Assembly (NCBI GenBank): GCA_030446015.1
Contig: JASUSO010000008.1
Coordinates: forward strand, 1-46,961
Reading direction: 5' to 3'
Source: Methanobacteriota archaeon
GTDB lineage: Archaea > Halobacteriota > Methanomicrobia > Methanomicrobiales > Methanoculleaceae
Length of the DNA stretch: 46,961 nt
In this document: in pieces, positions 1 to 9,822 of the stretch
Position numbering within the stretch: position 1 is the stretch's first letter
Layout of the letters: every line of letters begins with the position of its first letter
Made by a program: the position numbers and the translations under genes
Notes under the pieces: generated by a model
Told to the model about the DNA's origin: nothing
What the model saw: only the letters and a program-made list of their open reading frames with translations
Databases searched by the model: none

Positions 1-207
1 GTAGATGTGGCGGAACTTGTCGTACCGGGACATCCCGCCGTTCTCGAGGTGGAAGGCGATGATCTCGTCGAGGTGTTCGGGGGACGTGAAGGAGAAGATC
101 TTACGGAACGCGGCGGTCTTTAAGGGGAGGGATTCGACGACGACGCCGTCGAAGTCGAGAATGAGGGTGGTGAGGGGACTGCTCGGTATTCTGCTGCATC
201 TCTTCAT
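1..207 (-). CDS. HAD-superfamily hydrolase, N-terminal part (truncated by window edge)
   Basis: Reverse complement reads MKRCSRIPSSPLTTLILDFDGVVVESLPLKTAAFRKIFSF..., with HAD motif I DFDGVVVES. Confidence 0.8.
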   Translation of the reverse strand, partial: MKRCSRIPSSPLTTLILDFDGVVVESLPLKTAAFRKIFSFTSPEHLDEIIAFHLENGGMSRYDKFRHIY

Positions 208-221
208 GGTATCGGTTCCCG

Positions 222-455
222 TTAGATCTTATGGAGTATGGTTATTTCCCGGAGATCGCGATATGCATTGTGGTAACCCTCGAGGAACTGCGCACCCAAA
301 ACCCGTCGGAAAAGGGTACTCATCTTCACGCTGTGGAGTTTGATGTGATAAGCGGTGGCGACCTTCAAGAGGTCCAACCATCCTTGCAATGTTCTGTGCC
401 GGCATTTTATCCTGGATTGTCGGATGCCTGGAGATCTGGAATTCCCAGATGAACG
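222..455 (-). pseudogene. C-terminal remnant of an unidentified protein, possibly a glycosyltransferase or methyltransferase tail
   Basis: Minus strand reads ...TLQGWLDLLKVATAYHIKLHSVKMSTLFRRVLGAQFLEGYHNAYRDLREITILHKI*. Protein-like composition but no start or N-terminal domain in frame. Confidence 0.3.
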
Positions 456-597
456 ACCGCAGACGTCTCTCAGTAAGTCGAGAAATAATGTCGGAGGCTA
501 AACTCAACCATATATCTGTTTTTCACGGGTTAAACTCCCTGAACGACAGGAATAGTGTTATGTAGGATCTCCCATAAGTCTGTACTGGAGTTTTACG

Positions 598-1812
598 ATG
601 AAGATACTCATGGTGGCCGGCGACAACCCTCATGCAATTAAAATCGGAGGGAAACATATCCATCTGCTACTGCTTGAGAAGGGGCTCACCTCCCTGGGTA
701 TCGAGGTGGATACGGTTTATCCCCGATTTCCGGATAGTCGAGTTGCACGATACCTCGAATACATCAAATGGGGACTGTTATCAGGCGATCCAGCTCAATT
801 TATCCCTCCGGACAAACTCCAGGTCACTTCCATTGTAAACCAACTGCAAGCAGCCCTGTCCTCCGTCGATCTCAATGCCTATTCAGCGGTTCATTGTCAC
901 GACGTCGTCTCAGCATACGCGTTTCACCAGGCGTTTCCCCACGCGGCATTGCCAAAAATACTAACGCTTCACGGTTATTTTGCACGCGAAGCCGTTGATT
1001 ACTCCAAAATCCGGACGGAAAAGGCAAGGAGGATGTTCTTCGACTTTTGCGCCGCTGTTGAAGAGGACGGTGTTCACTGGAGCGATCGAATAATCTGCGT
1101 GGATACCAGGCTCAGGGACTATGTGAGCGGCGCCTCCTTCGGGTACCCCTCTGTACGCACATCGGTCATCCCGAACGCCACGGACACCGATCGATTCTGT
1201 CCTGTTCCGGCGGGCGAGCTGATTCGAATACGCAAGGAGGCCGGTTACCGGGAGGACCAGTTTATCATCATCGTACCCCGGCGCCTCGTCCCAAAGAACG
1301 GTGTGCGGTTTGCCATCCAGGCAATGAAGCACATCCCGGACAAAGACGTGAGACTGCTGATCCTCGGGGACGGACCCCAGTATCCTGAACTGGCCGCACT
1401 GGCGCAGGGAGATGCAAGGGTGGAGTTCCTTGGCGCTGTGCCTCACGATTCCATCGGCAGGTATTACAGCATTGCGAGCGTCGTCCTGATCCCTTCGATC
1501 ACGTCGCACGGTGTCCAGGAAGCCACTTCGCTCTCCATGCTGGAGGGAATGGCCTGTGAAAAGATCGTCATATGTTCGCGCATCGGCGGCATGCAGGAGG
1601 TCCTCCAGGATGGCGTGACCGGGTTCCTCGTATCCGAGCAGAGCCCGGAAGAGATCGCCGGCAGGATAAACAGCATCCTCAAAGGCGATGTTGATACCGG
1701 GTTGATGGGCCGAAGGGCGCGGCAATACGTCGTTGAGCATCACTCCTATGTCCCGCACGCGGTGACGGTCAGGAACGTTTATGAGGCCGCCCGTTCCATC
1801 CGGCAGGAGTGA
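598..1812 (+). CDS. GT4-type glycosyltransferase
   Basis: 404 aa. VPRRLVPKNGVRFAIQAMKHIPD...LLILGDGP and SMLEGMACEKIVICSRIGGMQEVLQDGVTGFLV are typical of GT4 C-terminal domains. Confidence 0.9.
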   Translation: MKILMVAGDNPHAIKIGGKHIHLLLLEKGLTSLGIEVDTVYPRFPDSRVARYLEYIKWGLLSGDPAQFIPPDKLQVTSIVNQLQAALSSVDLNAYSAVHCHDVVSAYAFHQAFPHAALPKILTLHGYFAREAVDYSKIRTEKARRMFFDFCAAVEEDGVHWSDRIICVDTRLRDYVSGASFGYPSVRTSVIPNATDTDRFCPVPAGELIRIRKEAGYREDQFIIIVPRRLVPKNGVRFAIQAMKHIPDKDVRLLILGDGPQYPELAALAQGDARVEFLGAVPHDSIGRYYSIASVVLIPSITSHGVQEATSLSMLEGMACEKIVICSRIGGMQEVLQDGVTGFLVSEQSPEEIAGRINSILKGDVDTGLMGRRARQYVVEHHSYVPHAVTVRNVYEAARSIRQE

Positions 1813-2987
1813 GGAGGATGTCAAATCCCCTTGTTTCCATCCTGATGCCCACGTACAACGATGCTGAGTATATTACAAGCGCCATTGATTCTGTTTTCGC
1901 TCAGACCCACAGAGACTGGGAGTTGCTCATCATTAACGATGGTTCATCTGATGACACCGGTGAGAAGATCATCCCGTATCTAAACGATCCCCGAATCCGC
2001 TATCACAAGCAGAAGCAGAATTCCGGCCAACTCAATGCTCTCTATACCGGCAGTCAGTCGGTTAAAGGTGATTTTGTCACCCTGCTCCACTCTGACGATG
2101 CATTCAAATCGAAAGACTCTCTGGAACGCCTCGTGCAGTATATGGAACGTCATACCTGCGACGGTGTCTTCGCGGATATCGCCGTGATGGACGGTGAAGG
2201 CGAGAACCGCAACACCCTGAAGACGATCTCAACCGTAGAGCAGGAGACCGTAGCTACGCTTCTTGCGTTGCGTGGCTCCAACTGTGTGTCAGACGTCTTC
2301 TTCGTCAGATCTGATGTTTTCTTCTCAAACGTGGTTGAGAGATACATTCAGTGGAACATGCCCTACTGGCTCCTCAACGGTCAACAGGGGATGGGTGTCT
2401 TGGATTTGCACAAGGTTGAGCCATGGTATCTCTATCGGGTATATAAGGGCAACTACATCCATTCCGATGCCGGAAAATTTGAGGCAAGCAATGGTTGTCT
2501 GAGATCCGTCCTTGAAATCGCAGAACATTACGACATCACCGGGTACTCGATCTCAAGAGCCCTGGCTTTCCTTTCAATAAGATTATTCCACCGTCCGTTC
2601 GTGCTCTATAGCACTCGGCCCTATTCGCGGCCCTATGACGGACTGGTCCGTTCTGTCCTTCAGTGCTACTATGGGGACGACGAGCTGGAGACAGACCCCT
2701 ATCTCTCATCGGTGCTTGCGTTCTATTCGCACTTCCCTTCAAAGCGGAAGATATACTTGCCCCCGGAGGTGCTCGATAAATGCAAGACCTGGTATACAGG
2801 AAAGGACGCGAGATTGTTTCACGCTGCAATGCGCAGAGGTGCTCTGGACCTTCTCTACGATCGCCTTCTCAGGGAGGCACGACTTGGGTTCGGCAATATC
2901 GTGGTATCCGATGAACACCATCAAGAGTTGCTCCATGCTGCTCTGAAGTTCCTGAATCTCCGGGCAACAATCTCCCTCACGGAATAA
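1809..2987 (+). CDS. GT2-family glycosyltransferase
   Basis: VSILMPTYNDAEYITSAIDSVFAQTHRDWELLIINDGSSDDT GT-A signature; 4-nt overlap with the upstream gene. Confidence 0.9.
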   Translation: MRRMSNPLVSILMPTYNDAEYITSAIDSVFAQTHRDWELLIINDGSSDDTGEKIIPYLNDPRIRYHKQKQNSGQLNALYTGSQSVKGDFVTLLHSDDAFKSKDSLERLVQYMERHTCDGVFADIAVMDGEGENRNTLKTISTVEQETVATLLALRGSNCVSDVFFVRSDVFFSNVVERYIQWNMPYWLLNGQQGMGVLDLHKVEPWYLYRVYKGNYIHSDAGKFEASNGCLRSVLEIAEHYDITGYSISRALAFLSIRLFHRPFVLYSTRPYSRPYDGLVRSVLQCYYGDDELETDPYLSSVLAFYSHFPSKRKIYLPPEVLDKCKTWYTGKDARLFHAAMRRGALDLLYDRLLREARLGFGNIVVSDEHHQELLHAALKFLNLRATISLTE

Positions 2988-2998
2988 ATGCCTCGACT

Positions 2999-4072
2999 TC
3001 ATCCATTACGGATGAAATCGAGAATATGCTGCGCAGCACGCCCGTCTCCGAAGGGATTCGTCCAGTTTGCCTCTCCCTCAAGCATGATCTCGACTGCCTG
3101 CAGGATCTCCTTAGGAGTTATACCTGTAAGGATATTTGATCCAACCTCGATCGTCTCCGGTCTCTCGGTATTCTCACGCAGGGTGACACAGGGTACCTTT
3201 AAGATGCAGGTCTCTTCCTGCACGCCTCCGGAATCGGTCAGGACCAGACGTGCATTCGCTTCTAGGACTAAAAACTCCAGAAAGCCGGTGGGGGGGATGA
3301 TGGTAACGTTGTGCGGTACTTCGAGTTGGTACTCCTGCATTCTCCTCTTTGTTCTCGGGTGTACGGGGAAAACGATCGGCATCAAGTATTCCTCGTGAAG
3401 CGCCTCCAGCGCTTTGAGAAGGTTGCGCAGCCGGAATCTGTCGTCAACATTCTCCTGCCGATGGGCGGTTACCAGAAAATACTTCCCCCGCTCGAGGCAA
3501 TACCTGTCAAGTATGCCCCGGTTATCTTCTGCAATCTGAAGATTTTGTTGCACGGAGTCGACGATGGTGTTCCCGGTGACGTATACCTTGTCGGCGGGGA
3601 TCCCTTCCTGGACGGCGTTATCCCTCGACTCCCGGGTCGGCGCGAACAGGTATTCGGACATATGATCGGTGAGGATCCTGTTAATTTCTTCAGGCATCCT
3701 CCGGTCATGGCTCCTGAGTCCGGCCTCCACATGCCCGACATCGATATGCAGTTTCACCGCCGCCAGAGCTCCTGCAAGGACTGTATTCGTATCTCCCTGG
3801 ACCAGCACCGTGTCCGGTTTCTCTTGCAAGAAAACACTCTCCGTTCCGGTGAGGATTTTTGCGGTCTGCTCACCATGGCTCCCCGAACCCACGTCCAGAT
3901 GAAACTCCGGCACGGGCAACCTCAACTCTTCGAAAAATATTTTGTCCATATCATAGGAATAGTGCTGTCCGGAATGAACGATGAAGTAGTCTGCCCGCCT
4001 CTCCCTTAACAGCCGGATTATCGGGCTCATCTTGATAATCTCCGGCCGGGTCCCCAGAACAACGGCAATCAT
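2999..4072 (-). CDS. wecB: UDP-N-acetylglucosamine 2-epimerase (non-hydrolysing), copy 1
   Basis: MIAVVLGTRPEIIKMSPIIRLL...HSGQHYSYDMDKIFFEEL...VQGDTNTVLAGALAA...HVEAGLRS...[13 protein letters not shown] at 4072 preferred over the longer ORF. Confidence 0.93.
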   Translation of the reverse strand: MIAVVLGTRPEIIKMSPIIRLLRERRADYFIVHSGQHYSYDMDKIFFEELRLPVPEFHLDVGSGSHGEQTAKILTGTESVFLQEKPDTVLVQGDTNTVLAGALAAVKLHIDVGHVEAGLRSHDRRMPEEINRILTDHMSEYLFAPTRESRDNAVQEGIPADKVYVTGNTIVDSVQQNLQIAEDNRGILDRYCLERGKYFLVTAHRQENVDDRFRLRNLLKALEALHEEYLMPIVFPVHPRTKRRMQEYQLEVPHNVTIIPPTGFLEFLVLEANARLVLTDSGGVQEETCILKVPCVTLRENTERPETIEVGSNILTGITPKEILQAVEIMLEGEANWTNPFGDGRAAQHILDFIRNG

Positions 4073-4425
4073 ATTCTTATCTCCGGTTATGGATGTCACA
4101 GGGTAGCTATGTGCATATCTCAACCTATCAGATACGTTCTCGGACAGCTCGCACCGTCGAGGTTACTCAACAGGGGATTGGGCCCCGTTACCCCGAATAA
4201 GTGGCCCAGGGATGAATCCATACCAGGCGGGAATGGATCCATCTACACGATACAAGGATTTTCGTGCCCCTCTTCCTGCATCTGTCCCTGTTGAAAGATA
4301 TCATCTCCCAGGCATAAAGAGCCCTCTCATCCGGCGCAGTGCATGCGAGTACTACCAACAGGACGCTTGATGCCAATCCACTGACTGGGTAAATAAAGAG
4401 ATGTCGAGACGGCCCTTCTAAAATA

Positions 4426-5105
4426 GAGGTCGTCCTAAACATATAAGATCCCCCATATAATAATAGGTACAATGCCTTCCGGGCAATCGGTGATGATATC
4501 TCGGAGATATCCACTACAGCCACCAACAAAGCCGCGCATCGGCCGACCCGGATGCGACCCCTGCAGACAGTTCAACGGCATGCTCCGATCCGGATATGAG
4601 ACCCGAAAGACACGGAAAAATCAGAGATTTCCCAGATAGGAGCCTGATCTGAAGTTTGCGTGTCGATCTCTTGCATTGTGTGACGAATACGAAGGACGTC
4701 CCGGCAGAAAAGGGGATCGACCGGGTATGAGGCTATAAGCAGGCAGAGGGAAATAAACTGAACACTCTGGTCGATCGAAACGGGCTCGCGCTTGCCTGTA
4801 TGGTTGCACAGGAAAATGTCCGTGATTTCCGGCTCTACGAGCCAACCCTTGAAAAATTTGAGCTCCCACGAGGGATCAAGAGCAATATCCCGGTCAACAG
4901 GAGATCGAGGAAATATCCGATGCGGGGGAGGTCAGTCTGGTTCTATCGGGAACTCTCAAGAAGCGCAGTGCCGTCGAACGGTTCTTCAGCTGGATTGCGG
5001 CGTTCAAGAAGATTAATCCTCGATACGCATACTATGAACACTCATTCTTGGGATTGATTCACCCGGCATGTAGCGTCATGATCGGGAGAATGTCGGGAGG
5101 ACCTT
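4426..5105 (+). mobile_element. Degraded IS5-like insertion sequence, copy 1
   Basis: Left end GAGGTCGTCCTAAACATATAAGATCCCCC; right end inverted AAGGTCCTCCCGACATTCTC. Both match the ends of the copy at 46149-46512. Decayed transposase inside. Confidence 0.7.
4471..5090 (+). pseudogene. IS5-like transposase pseudogene
   Basis: Fragments in shifting frames: FRAIGDDISEI / LQPPTKPRIGRPGCDPCRQFNGML / LNTLVDRNGLALACMVAQENVRDFRLYEPTLEKFELP / KKRSAVERFFSWIAAFKKINPRYAYYEHSFLGLIHPACSVMIG. Confidence 0.75.
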
Positions 5106-5195
5106 TCTCAGCAATCTCCCTGTGAGTTCACGGGAGAGGACATGTGGCGATGGAGAAGTAACGATCGGTAAAAAGGTGGGTGCGATGATCTCCCC

Positions 5196-6380
5196 TTATA
5201 TAAGGCTGCTATATATCCAAGAGATCTCTCTTCCTACGCTTTCCCATGAATAGGGCCTGACTTCGTCCGCAATTGCATCGGCATCCCACGGCATGTCGAG
5301 TGCTCTGACGATACTCTCCGCGAGGCCCCGCGGATCTGCAGCATCACAGAGCAGGCCTGTCTTACCAGGTATTACGATCTCTTCGCTTCCACCATTTTTT
5401 GTGGCAACGACCGGTTTCCCGCAGGCCATTGCCTCTACCTGCACGATTCCGAAACTTTCCCTCAGGCTTGGCAGGACAAAGAGGTCGGAGGCGTTCATCC
5501 ACAACGGAATCTCGCCATGTGGTTTGCCTCCGATAAATCGCACGTATTGTTCAAGTCCTAATGATGACACCTTTTTTTCTAACCTGTGCTTTAACTCTCC
5601 TCTACCGACAATAAGACAAAGGACATCCGTTCTCTCTCGAACAACTTCGGAGATCGCATCAATCAGGTGCGTGTAACCCTTGACTTCCACCAGATTTCCA
5701 ACGCTAAGAAGAATCTTCCGATTGATGGGGAGGTTAAGAGCTTTTCTGCAGGTCTCCGTTCGCACCGGGTAGAAGAGGTCGTGTCTGAATCCATTCGGCA
5801 CGACATTTACCGGAGTGGTCACATCCAGTCTCTTCATGCATTCGCGGTTGCTGTTACTAACGGTTATAATTACATCGGCGGCGTTGAGAATGGCCTCAAT
5901 TCGCCTCTTCCACTCCGCATCTCGGAACGGCAGATCGTAGATATCGTACCCATGCGCAGTGACGACAAACGGGATCCCGTATTCTTTCTTCAGCTTCGCA
6001 CCTACGAAACCGTTGGGCCAGATAAAATGTGCGTGAATAAGATCGGGATACGTTCTGGACCTCTGGAGTTTGTCGTTAACATTGTTGTAGTATCGTTCTC
6101 CAATCCTTTTGAACTGATGATCGAAGGGCAGATAGAAGAGGGATATGGGGTGAATAGATATATTTCCCGGCAGATTCGTCCGATCGATAAGGGAATCTTT
6201 TCGGAAAGCTTTGAGACGTGGGTCCGGAAATACCCGGGAGATCTCCGTTGCCGGGTGGTACCTGACGTACACATCGGTATGCACGAATGCTTTTGCGAGC
6301 AATTCCACTTGATCCTTGACGAACGTGAGGTAGTGGTCCGAAAGAATCATCAGCCTATGATCTTCCATAGGTACCGCCAT
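5196..6380 (-). CDS. GT4-family glycosyltransferase
   Basis: AHFIWPNGFVGAKLKKEYGIPFVVTAHGYDIYDLP..., LLSVGNLVEVKGYTHLIDAI, SFGIVQVEAMACGKPVVATKNGGSEEIV. Confidence 0.93.
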   Translation of the reverse strand: MAVPMEDHRLMILSDHYLTFVKDQVELLAKAFVHTDVYVRYHPATEISRVFPDPRLKAFRKDSLIDRTNLPGNISIHPISLFYLPFDHQFKRIGERYYNNVNDKLQRSRTYPDLIHAHFIWPNGFVGAKLKKEYGIPFVVTAHGYDIYDLPFRDAEWKRRIEAILNAADVIITVSNSNRECMKRLDVTTPVNVVPNGFRHDLFYPVRTETCRKALNLPINRKILLSVGNLVEVKGYTHLIDAISEVVRERTDVLCLIVGRGELKHRLEKKVSSLGLEQYVRFIGGKPHGEIPLWMNASDLFVLPSLRESFGIVQVEAMACGKPVVATKNGGSEEIVIPGKTGLLCDAADPRGLAESIVRALDMPWDADAIADEVRPYSWESVGREISWIYSSLI

Positions 6381-7015
6381 CCTGATTGTAACAGTTGCAG
6401 AAACTCACCCCGTCTCAGGTGGTGGGTTACGTGAGATCGGATAACCGCCGATCGTGAAGAGTACTCTGCACGTACGACCCCTTTGACCTCCCAGGTGCCG
6501 CAATTGACCTGCACATTCACGTTCCCGATCTCCGCATAGGTATGCGCGTCGCTGCCGTATAACCCGGGTTTCTGAAGCTCCCGGGCCAACTGCACCGCCC
6601 TCTCGTTTTGCTCCACCGTGCTTCGTGCATTCCATATCTCAACAAGATCAACTGCTTTTGCCAGTTCGGAAACGTTTTGATGTTCCCGATATGGGTGAGG
6701 GAGGATGGCAACGCCTCCCTGTTCCCTGATCTCGTCAATAACCTCACCCCATCTCCTGGAGCGGATCTCCTCATTGACGAAAAGACCGATTATGTCGCCG
6801 GAGTCGGTCAGGACCTCCACACCGGTGATGACGGTTACTCCGATCTCCTTCTCCAGTCTTTTAGCTTCAAGGGAGCCCCGGATAGTATCATGATCGGTTA
6901 TTGCGACACCGGTCAGACCCATTTTTTTCGCCTGCTTCAGGATCCGTTCCGGCCGCATCAACGAATCGTGCGAGTAATTCGAGTGGGTGTGGCTGTCAAA
7001 GTAGAGGTCTTCCAT
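6350..7015 (-). CDS. PHP-domain metal-dependent phosphoesterase
   Basis: MEDLYFDSHTHSNYSHDSL...GLTGVAITDHDTIRG...GVEVL...AILPHPYREH...YGSDAHT: complete PHP metal-ligand set. Confidence 0.9.
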   Translation of the reverse strand: MEDLYFDSHTHSNYSHDSLMRPERILKQAKKMGLTGVAITDHDTIRGSLEAKRLEKEIGVTVITGVEVLTDSGDIIGLFVNEEIRSRRWGEVIDEIREQGGVAILPHPYREHQNVSELAKAVDLVEIWNARSTVEQNERAVQLARELQKPGLYGSDAHTYAEIGNVNVQVNCGTWEVKGVVRAEYSSRSAVIRSHVTHHLRRGEFLQLLQSGWRYLWKIIG

Positions 7016-8147
7016 GCGGCCTCCAGAATCTCCTCTGCTTAACACGGAGCGCAAATTCGCCAACCGTCATGCCAATCTGCAAGAAGTTCGGCACAATATC
7101 ATGTGCGTCAATATCATAGCAGATAGTCCCATCTGCGAAATCGGAGAAGAAACGCGGTAGGACCCTCGGATTTGTCATTGCATGGAATATATCCTGCGGA
7201 AAGAGCCACCTGAACTTCACGCCGGTCTTATAGGAGAAAACCGGTTCGATATCCCCTTCGCATGCCATCCTGCATGTCAGGTATGGGAAGTCCACACCGG
7301 ATGCGATGGCGAGTTCAAGAGACCCCCAGAATTTAGGGTTAATCTCCATCAGGAAGTACTTCCCTGTCCGCTCGTCCTTCTTGAACTCAACCATGGCTAC
7401 GCCGTGCCATCTCAAACTGTCAAGCAGTTTCAGGCCCTGCTCCATCAACATGGGGTCGTAGATACTCTCGGCAAGGGCGCTCGGACCACCGGTGATCGGA
7501 TATTCCCGTAGCCGCCGGTGCATGAAGATCGCTCTTGCCTCCCCGTGATTGTAGAGTGCAAAAAATCCATACCCCTCGCCAGGGATATATTCCTGAACGA
7601 TTGGAGAGTACACCGATATTTTTTCGTACTGGGATATGAGGCCCTCTGCCGAATTCGCATATCCCACATTCCCGTTCTCCCGCGTTCCCTTCACCACAAC
7701 TGGATAGGAGAGGGAGTCCGCGACCTGCTCCACATCTTCAAGCGATTGCGGATAGAAGGTCTTTGGGATGGCGACGCCGATGCTCTCTGCAAGTCGCATG
7801 GTTTTATCTTTATTCCCTGCGAGTTCGATCGAAGCCCGGTCAGGCAGGGGAACCCGGACATAGGGCTCCAATCTTTCCCTAAGCCGGGATATCTGGTCGA
7901 CTGCCGCGTAACTGATCGGCAGGACTACGTCGAACTGCTCCCGCTTTGCCAGGTCGTACACAAACTCGGCAAAGGTGGCGTCATGTTCGGGGTTGGGGGC
8001 AAGAATGCTTTTTGAGCAGTATTTTGAGTGGAATGAGACACTCAGGCGCATATCCGAGAGCACTGTAACATCAATTCCCCTCTTTCCCAGAGATCGAACA
8101 GACGCCAGCGTGTGCTTAAAGTTTCCGTCAGTGATCAGAACCCTCAT
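6996..8147 (-). CDS. ATP-grasp family carboxylate-amine ligase-like protein
   Basis: LAGNKDKTMRLAESIGVAIPKTF...YPVVVKGTRENGNVGY...VQEYIPGEGYGFFAL...VEFKKDERTGKYFLMEINPKFWGSLELA. Confidence 0.9.
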   Translation of the reverse strand: MRVLITDGNFKHTLASVRSLGKRGIDVTVLSDMRLSVSFHSKYCSKSILAPNPEHDATFAEFVYDLAKREQFDVVLPISYAAVDQISRLRERLEPYVRVPLPDRASIELAGNKDKTMRLAESIGVAIPKTFYPQSLEDVEQVADSLSYPVVVKGTRENGNVGYANSAEGLISQYEKISVYSPIVQEYIPGEGYGFFALYNHGEARAIFMHRRLREYPITGGPSALAESIYDPMLMEQGLKLLDSLRWHGVAMVEFKKDERTGKYFLMEINPKFWGSLELAIASGVDFPYLTCRMACEGDIEPVFSYKTGVKFRWLFPQDIFHAMTNPRVLPRFFSDFADGTICYDIDAHDIVPNFLQIGMTVGEFALRVKQRRFWRPHGRPLL

Positions 8148-9544
8148 GCCAAAACCACGTTCACCTGTACTCTATCGAACCTGATGTCCACATATCCCTC
8201 GCCGCAGACATACTCTGCATCGATATGCCGGATTCTCTCCGGATCGACGTGAACCCGAACGCGCAATGGGGGCAATGATCGAGCTCGCTCGAGACCTGCA
8301 ACCGTGATCTTGAGGCCGTCTTTGGTCTTCGAACAATCCAATCTGGCATTGCGTCGCATCCTGAACCAGTCGACAATATCGATTGCGCGCGTAACCCAAG
8401 CTCCATCTGCCGTTGCCCTGTTGATGATACTCGCATATACATCGCCCCAGTCGCGGGGTGCGGCCAGGCAATCGCTGTGCCAGAGTATCGTGACAACACC
8501 CCCGTACCGCAATGCTTGATCGAGGATCTCGTTGCAGGTCCGGTACGCATCATTCTCGTCAAGGCTCAGGCAGTCAACCCGCTTGCATCCCTCTTCTGTC
8601 GTGAGCCAGCAGTGCCTCCCGAACAGGCTGACATCCTGGATGTGAAGAGGGAGTTCCAGCAGTCTCTGCACTCCGCGTGGCCGGTAGACCTGTAGCGTCC
8701 CGGCCCGGAACCCAACATCCTCGTTGTACCCGAACGTTGAGTCGTAATCATAGCCGGCATTATCAAGGATCTGCCATGTGCCCTCATCAAAATGCAGCCA
8801 GTGAACTCGTGTGCCTACTTTTACTCCTGTGTCCTTCGGGAGAGACATGCGCTCATTCTTGGCGCTGACTTCATCAATCCAGTTGTCTATGCCGTGAATT
8901 CCCACTTCCCATCCACCGGAGGTCAGTTCTTTAATGAGGGTACCATCGATTGAGTAGTATCCGGCACGGATCTTCGGGGAGCCGATACCCGCATGGCCAT
9001 TGCGGGGCAGGAAGTAGAACGTGGATTTCACTTGGTGCTTCTCCTCGAGCGCTCTCCAGGCCTCGAAGAGATCCCAGGGATCCTTCGCAAGACCGAATTT
9101 CGCGAGTATGATTCTGGCTCCATCGATAATCCTTCGTTGACGAAAACAGTTGTAGGCTGCGTAGAAGACCGAAATAAAGGAGCGCTCTCTGACGGAGGTG
9201 ATATCCACATCGTGCGTGAGCGCAAGCGAGTAGTTATATCCCCAGGGTATCGGCGGGATCTCGATCAGCGGAGAAAACTGTTTTATTTTTTGCCGCAATG
9301 TCTCCAAGTATTCCTCACAGATCGGTTTACGATTACGGGGAAGTCCCTCGTTGAGCACATCAGCGATTGTTTTGATCAGGTCATTGTCGGAGAGGTCGAT
9401 TACGTTACGGGCTTCTGATATATGGCCGTTTTTCGTTATGATGACATCGTATTCGGACGTCGGGACATACCATTCCCAAGGAACCTTCAGTAACTGAAAC
9501 ACTTCTTCAACTGCATATTCATCGTCATGTTGCACTCCAATCAT
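8144..9544 (-). CDS. Polysaccharide deacetylase-like protein
   Basis: YSLALTHDVDITSVRE..., STFYFLPRNGHAG, GGWEVGIHGIDNW, GGVVTILWHSD; NodB-like deacetylase motif pattern. Confidence 0.85.
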   Translation of the reverse strand: MIGVQHDDEYAVEEVFQLLKVPWEWYVPTSEYDVIITKNGHISEARNVIDLSDNDLIKTIADVLNEGLPRNRKPICEEYLETLRQKIKQFSPLIEIPPIPWGYNYSLALTHDVDITSVRERSFISVFYAAYNCFRQRRIIDGARIILAKFGLAKDPWDLFEAWRALEEKHQVKSTFYFLPRNGHAGIGSPKIRAGYYSIDGTLIKELTSGGWEVGIHGIDNWIDEVSAKNERMSLPKDTGVKVGTRVHWLHFDEGTWQILDNAGYDYDSTFGYNEDVGFRAGTLQVYRPRGVQRLLELPLHIQDVSLFGRHCWLTTEEGCKRVDCLSLDENDAYRTCNEILDQALRYGGVVTILWHSDCLAAPRDWGDVYASIINRATADGAWVTRAIDIVDWFRMRRNARLDCSKTKDGLKITVAGLERARSLPPLRVRVHVDPERIRHIDAEYVCGEGYVDIRFDRVQVNVVLA

Positions 9545-9822
9545 GTTTTTTATGCCTCTTTTGAGATGTACAGTCCTTGCGGGTTTGCTTGCGCCCTAAT
9601 GATGCCACAGTTGATCGGCTCAAATAAATCAATTTGATAGGCATTAACTTATACTTTATCAAAACATAGATTTCGGGAGACTCTGGTAAAATAAAGGGTT
9701 TTATCGGACAGGATATGGTGGTATGTGTTACGAGCACCCTCGCCGGCCAGGATGGATGGGGGCCGGCGAGGCTCTGGCTACGGCGATTGTTGTCCAGGTA
9801 CGCCGATGGCCTTAAATCAGGA

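Noticed and set aside
4188-4529. 113-aa minus-strand ORF between wecB and the IS remnant
   Set aside because: Its start overlaps the IS end and transposase N-terminus on the other strand; no recognisable domain.
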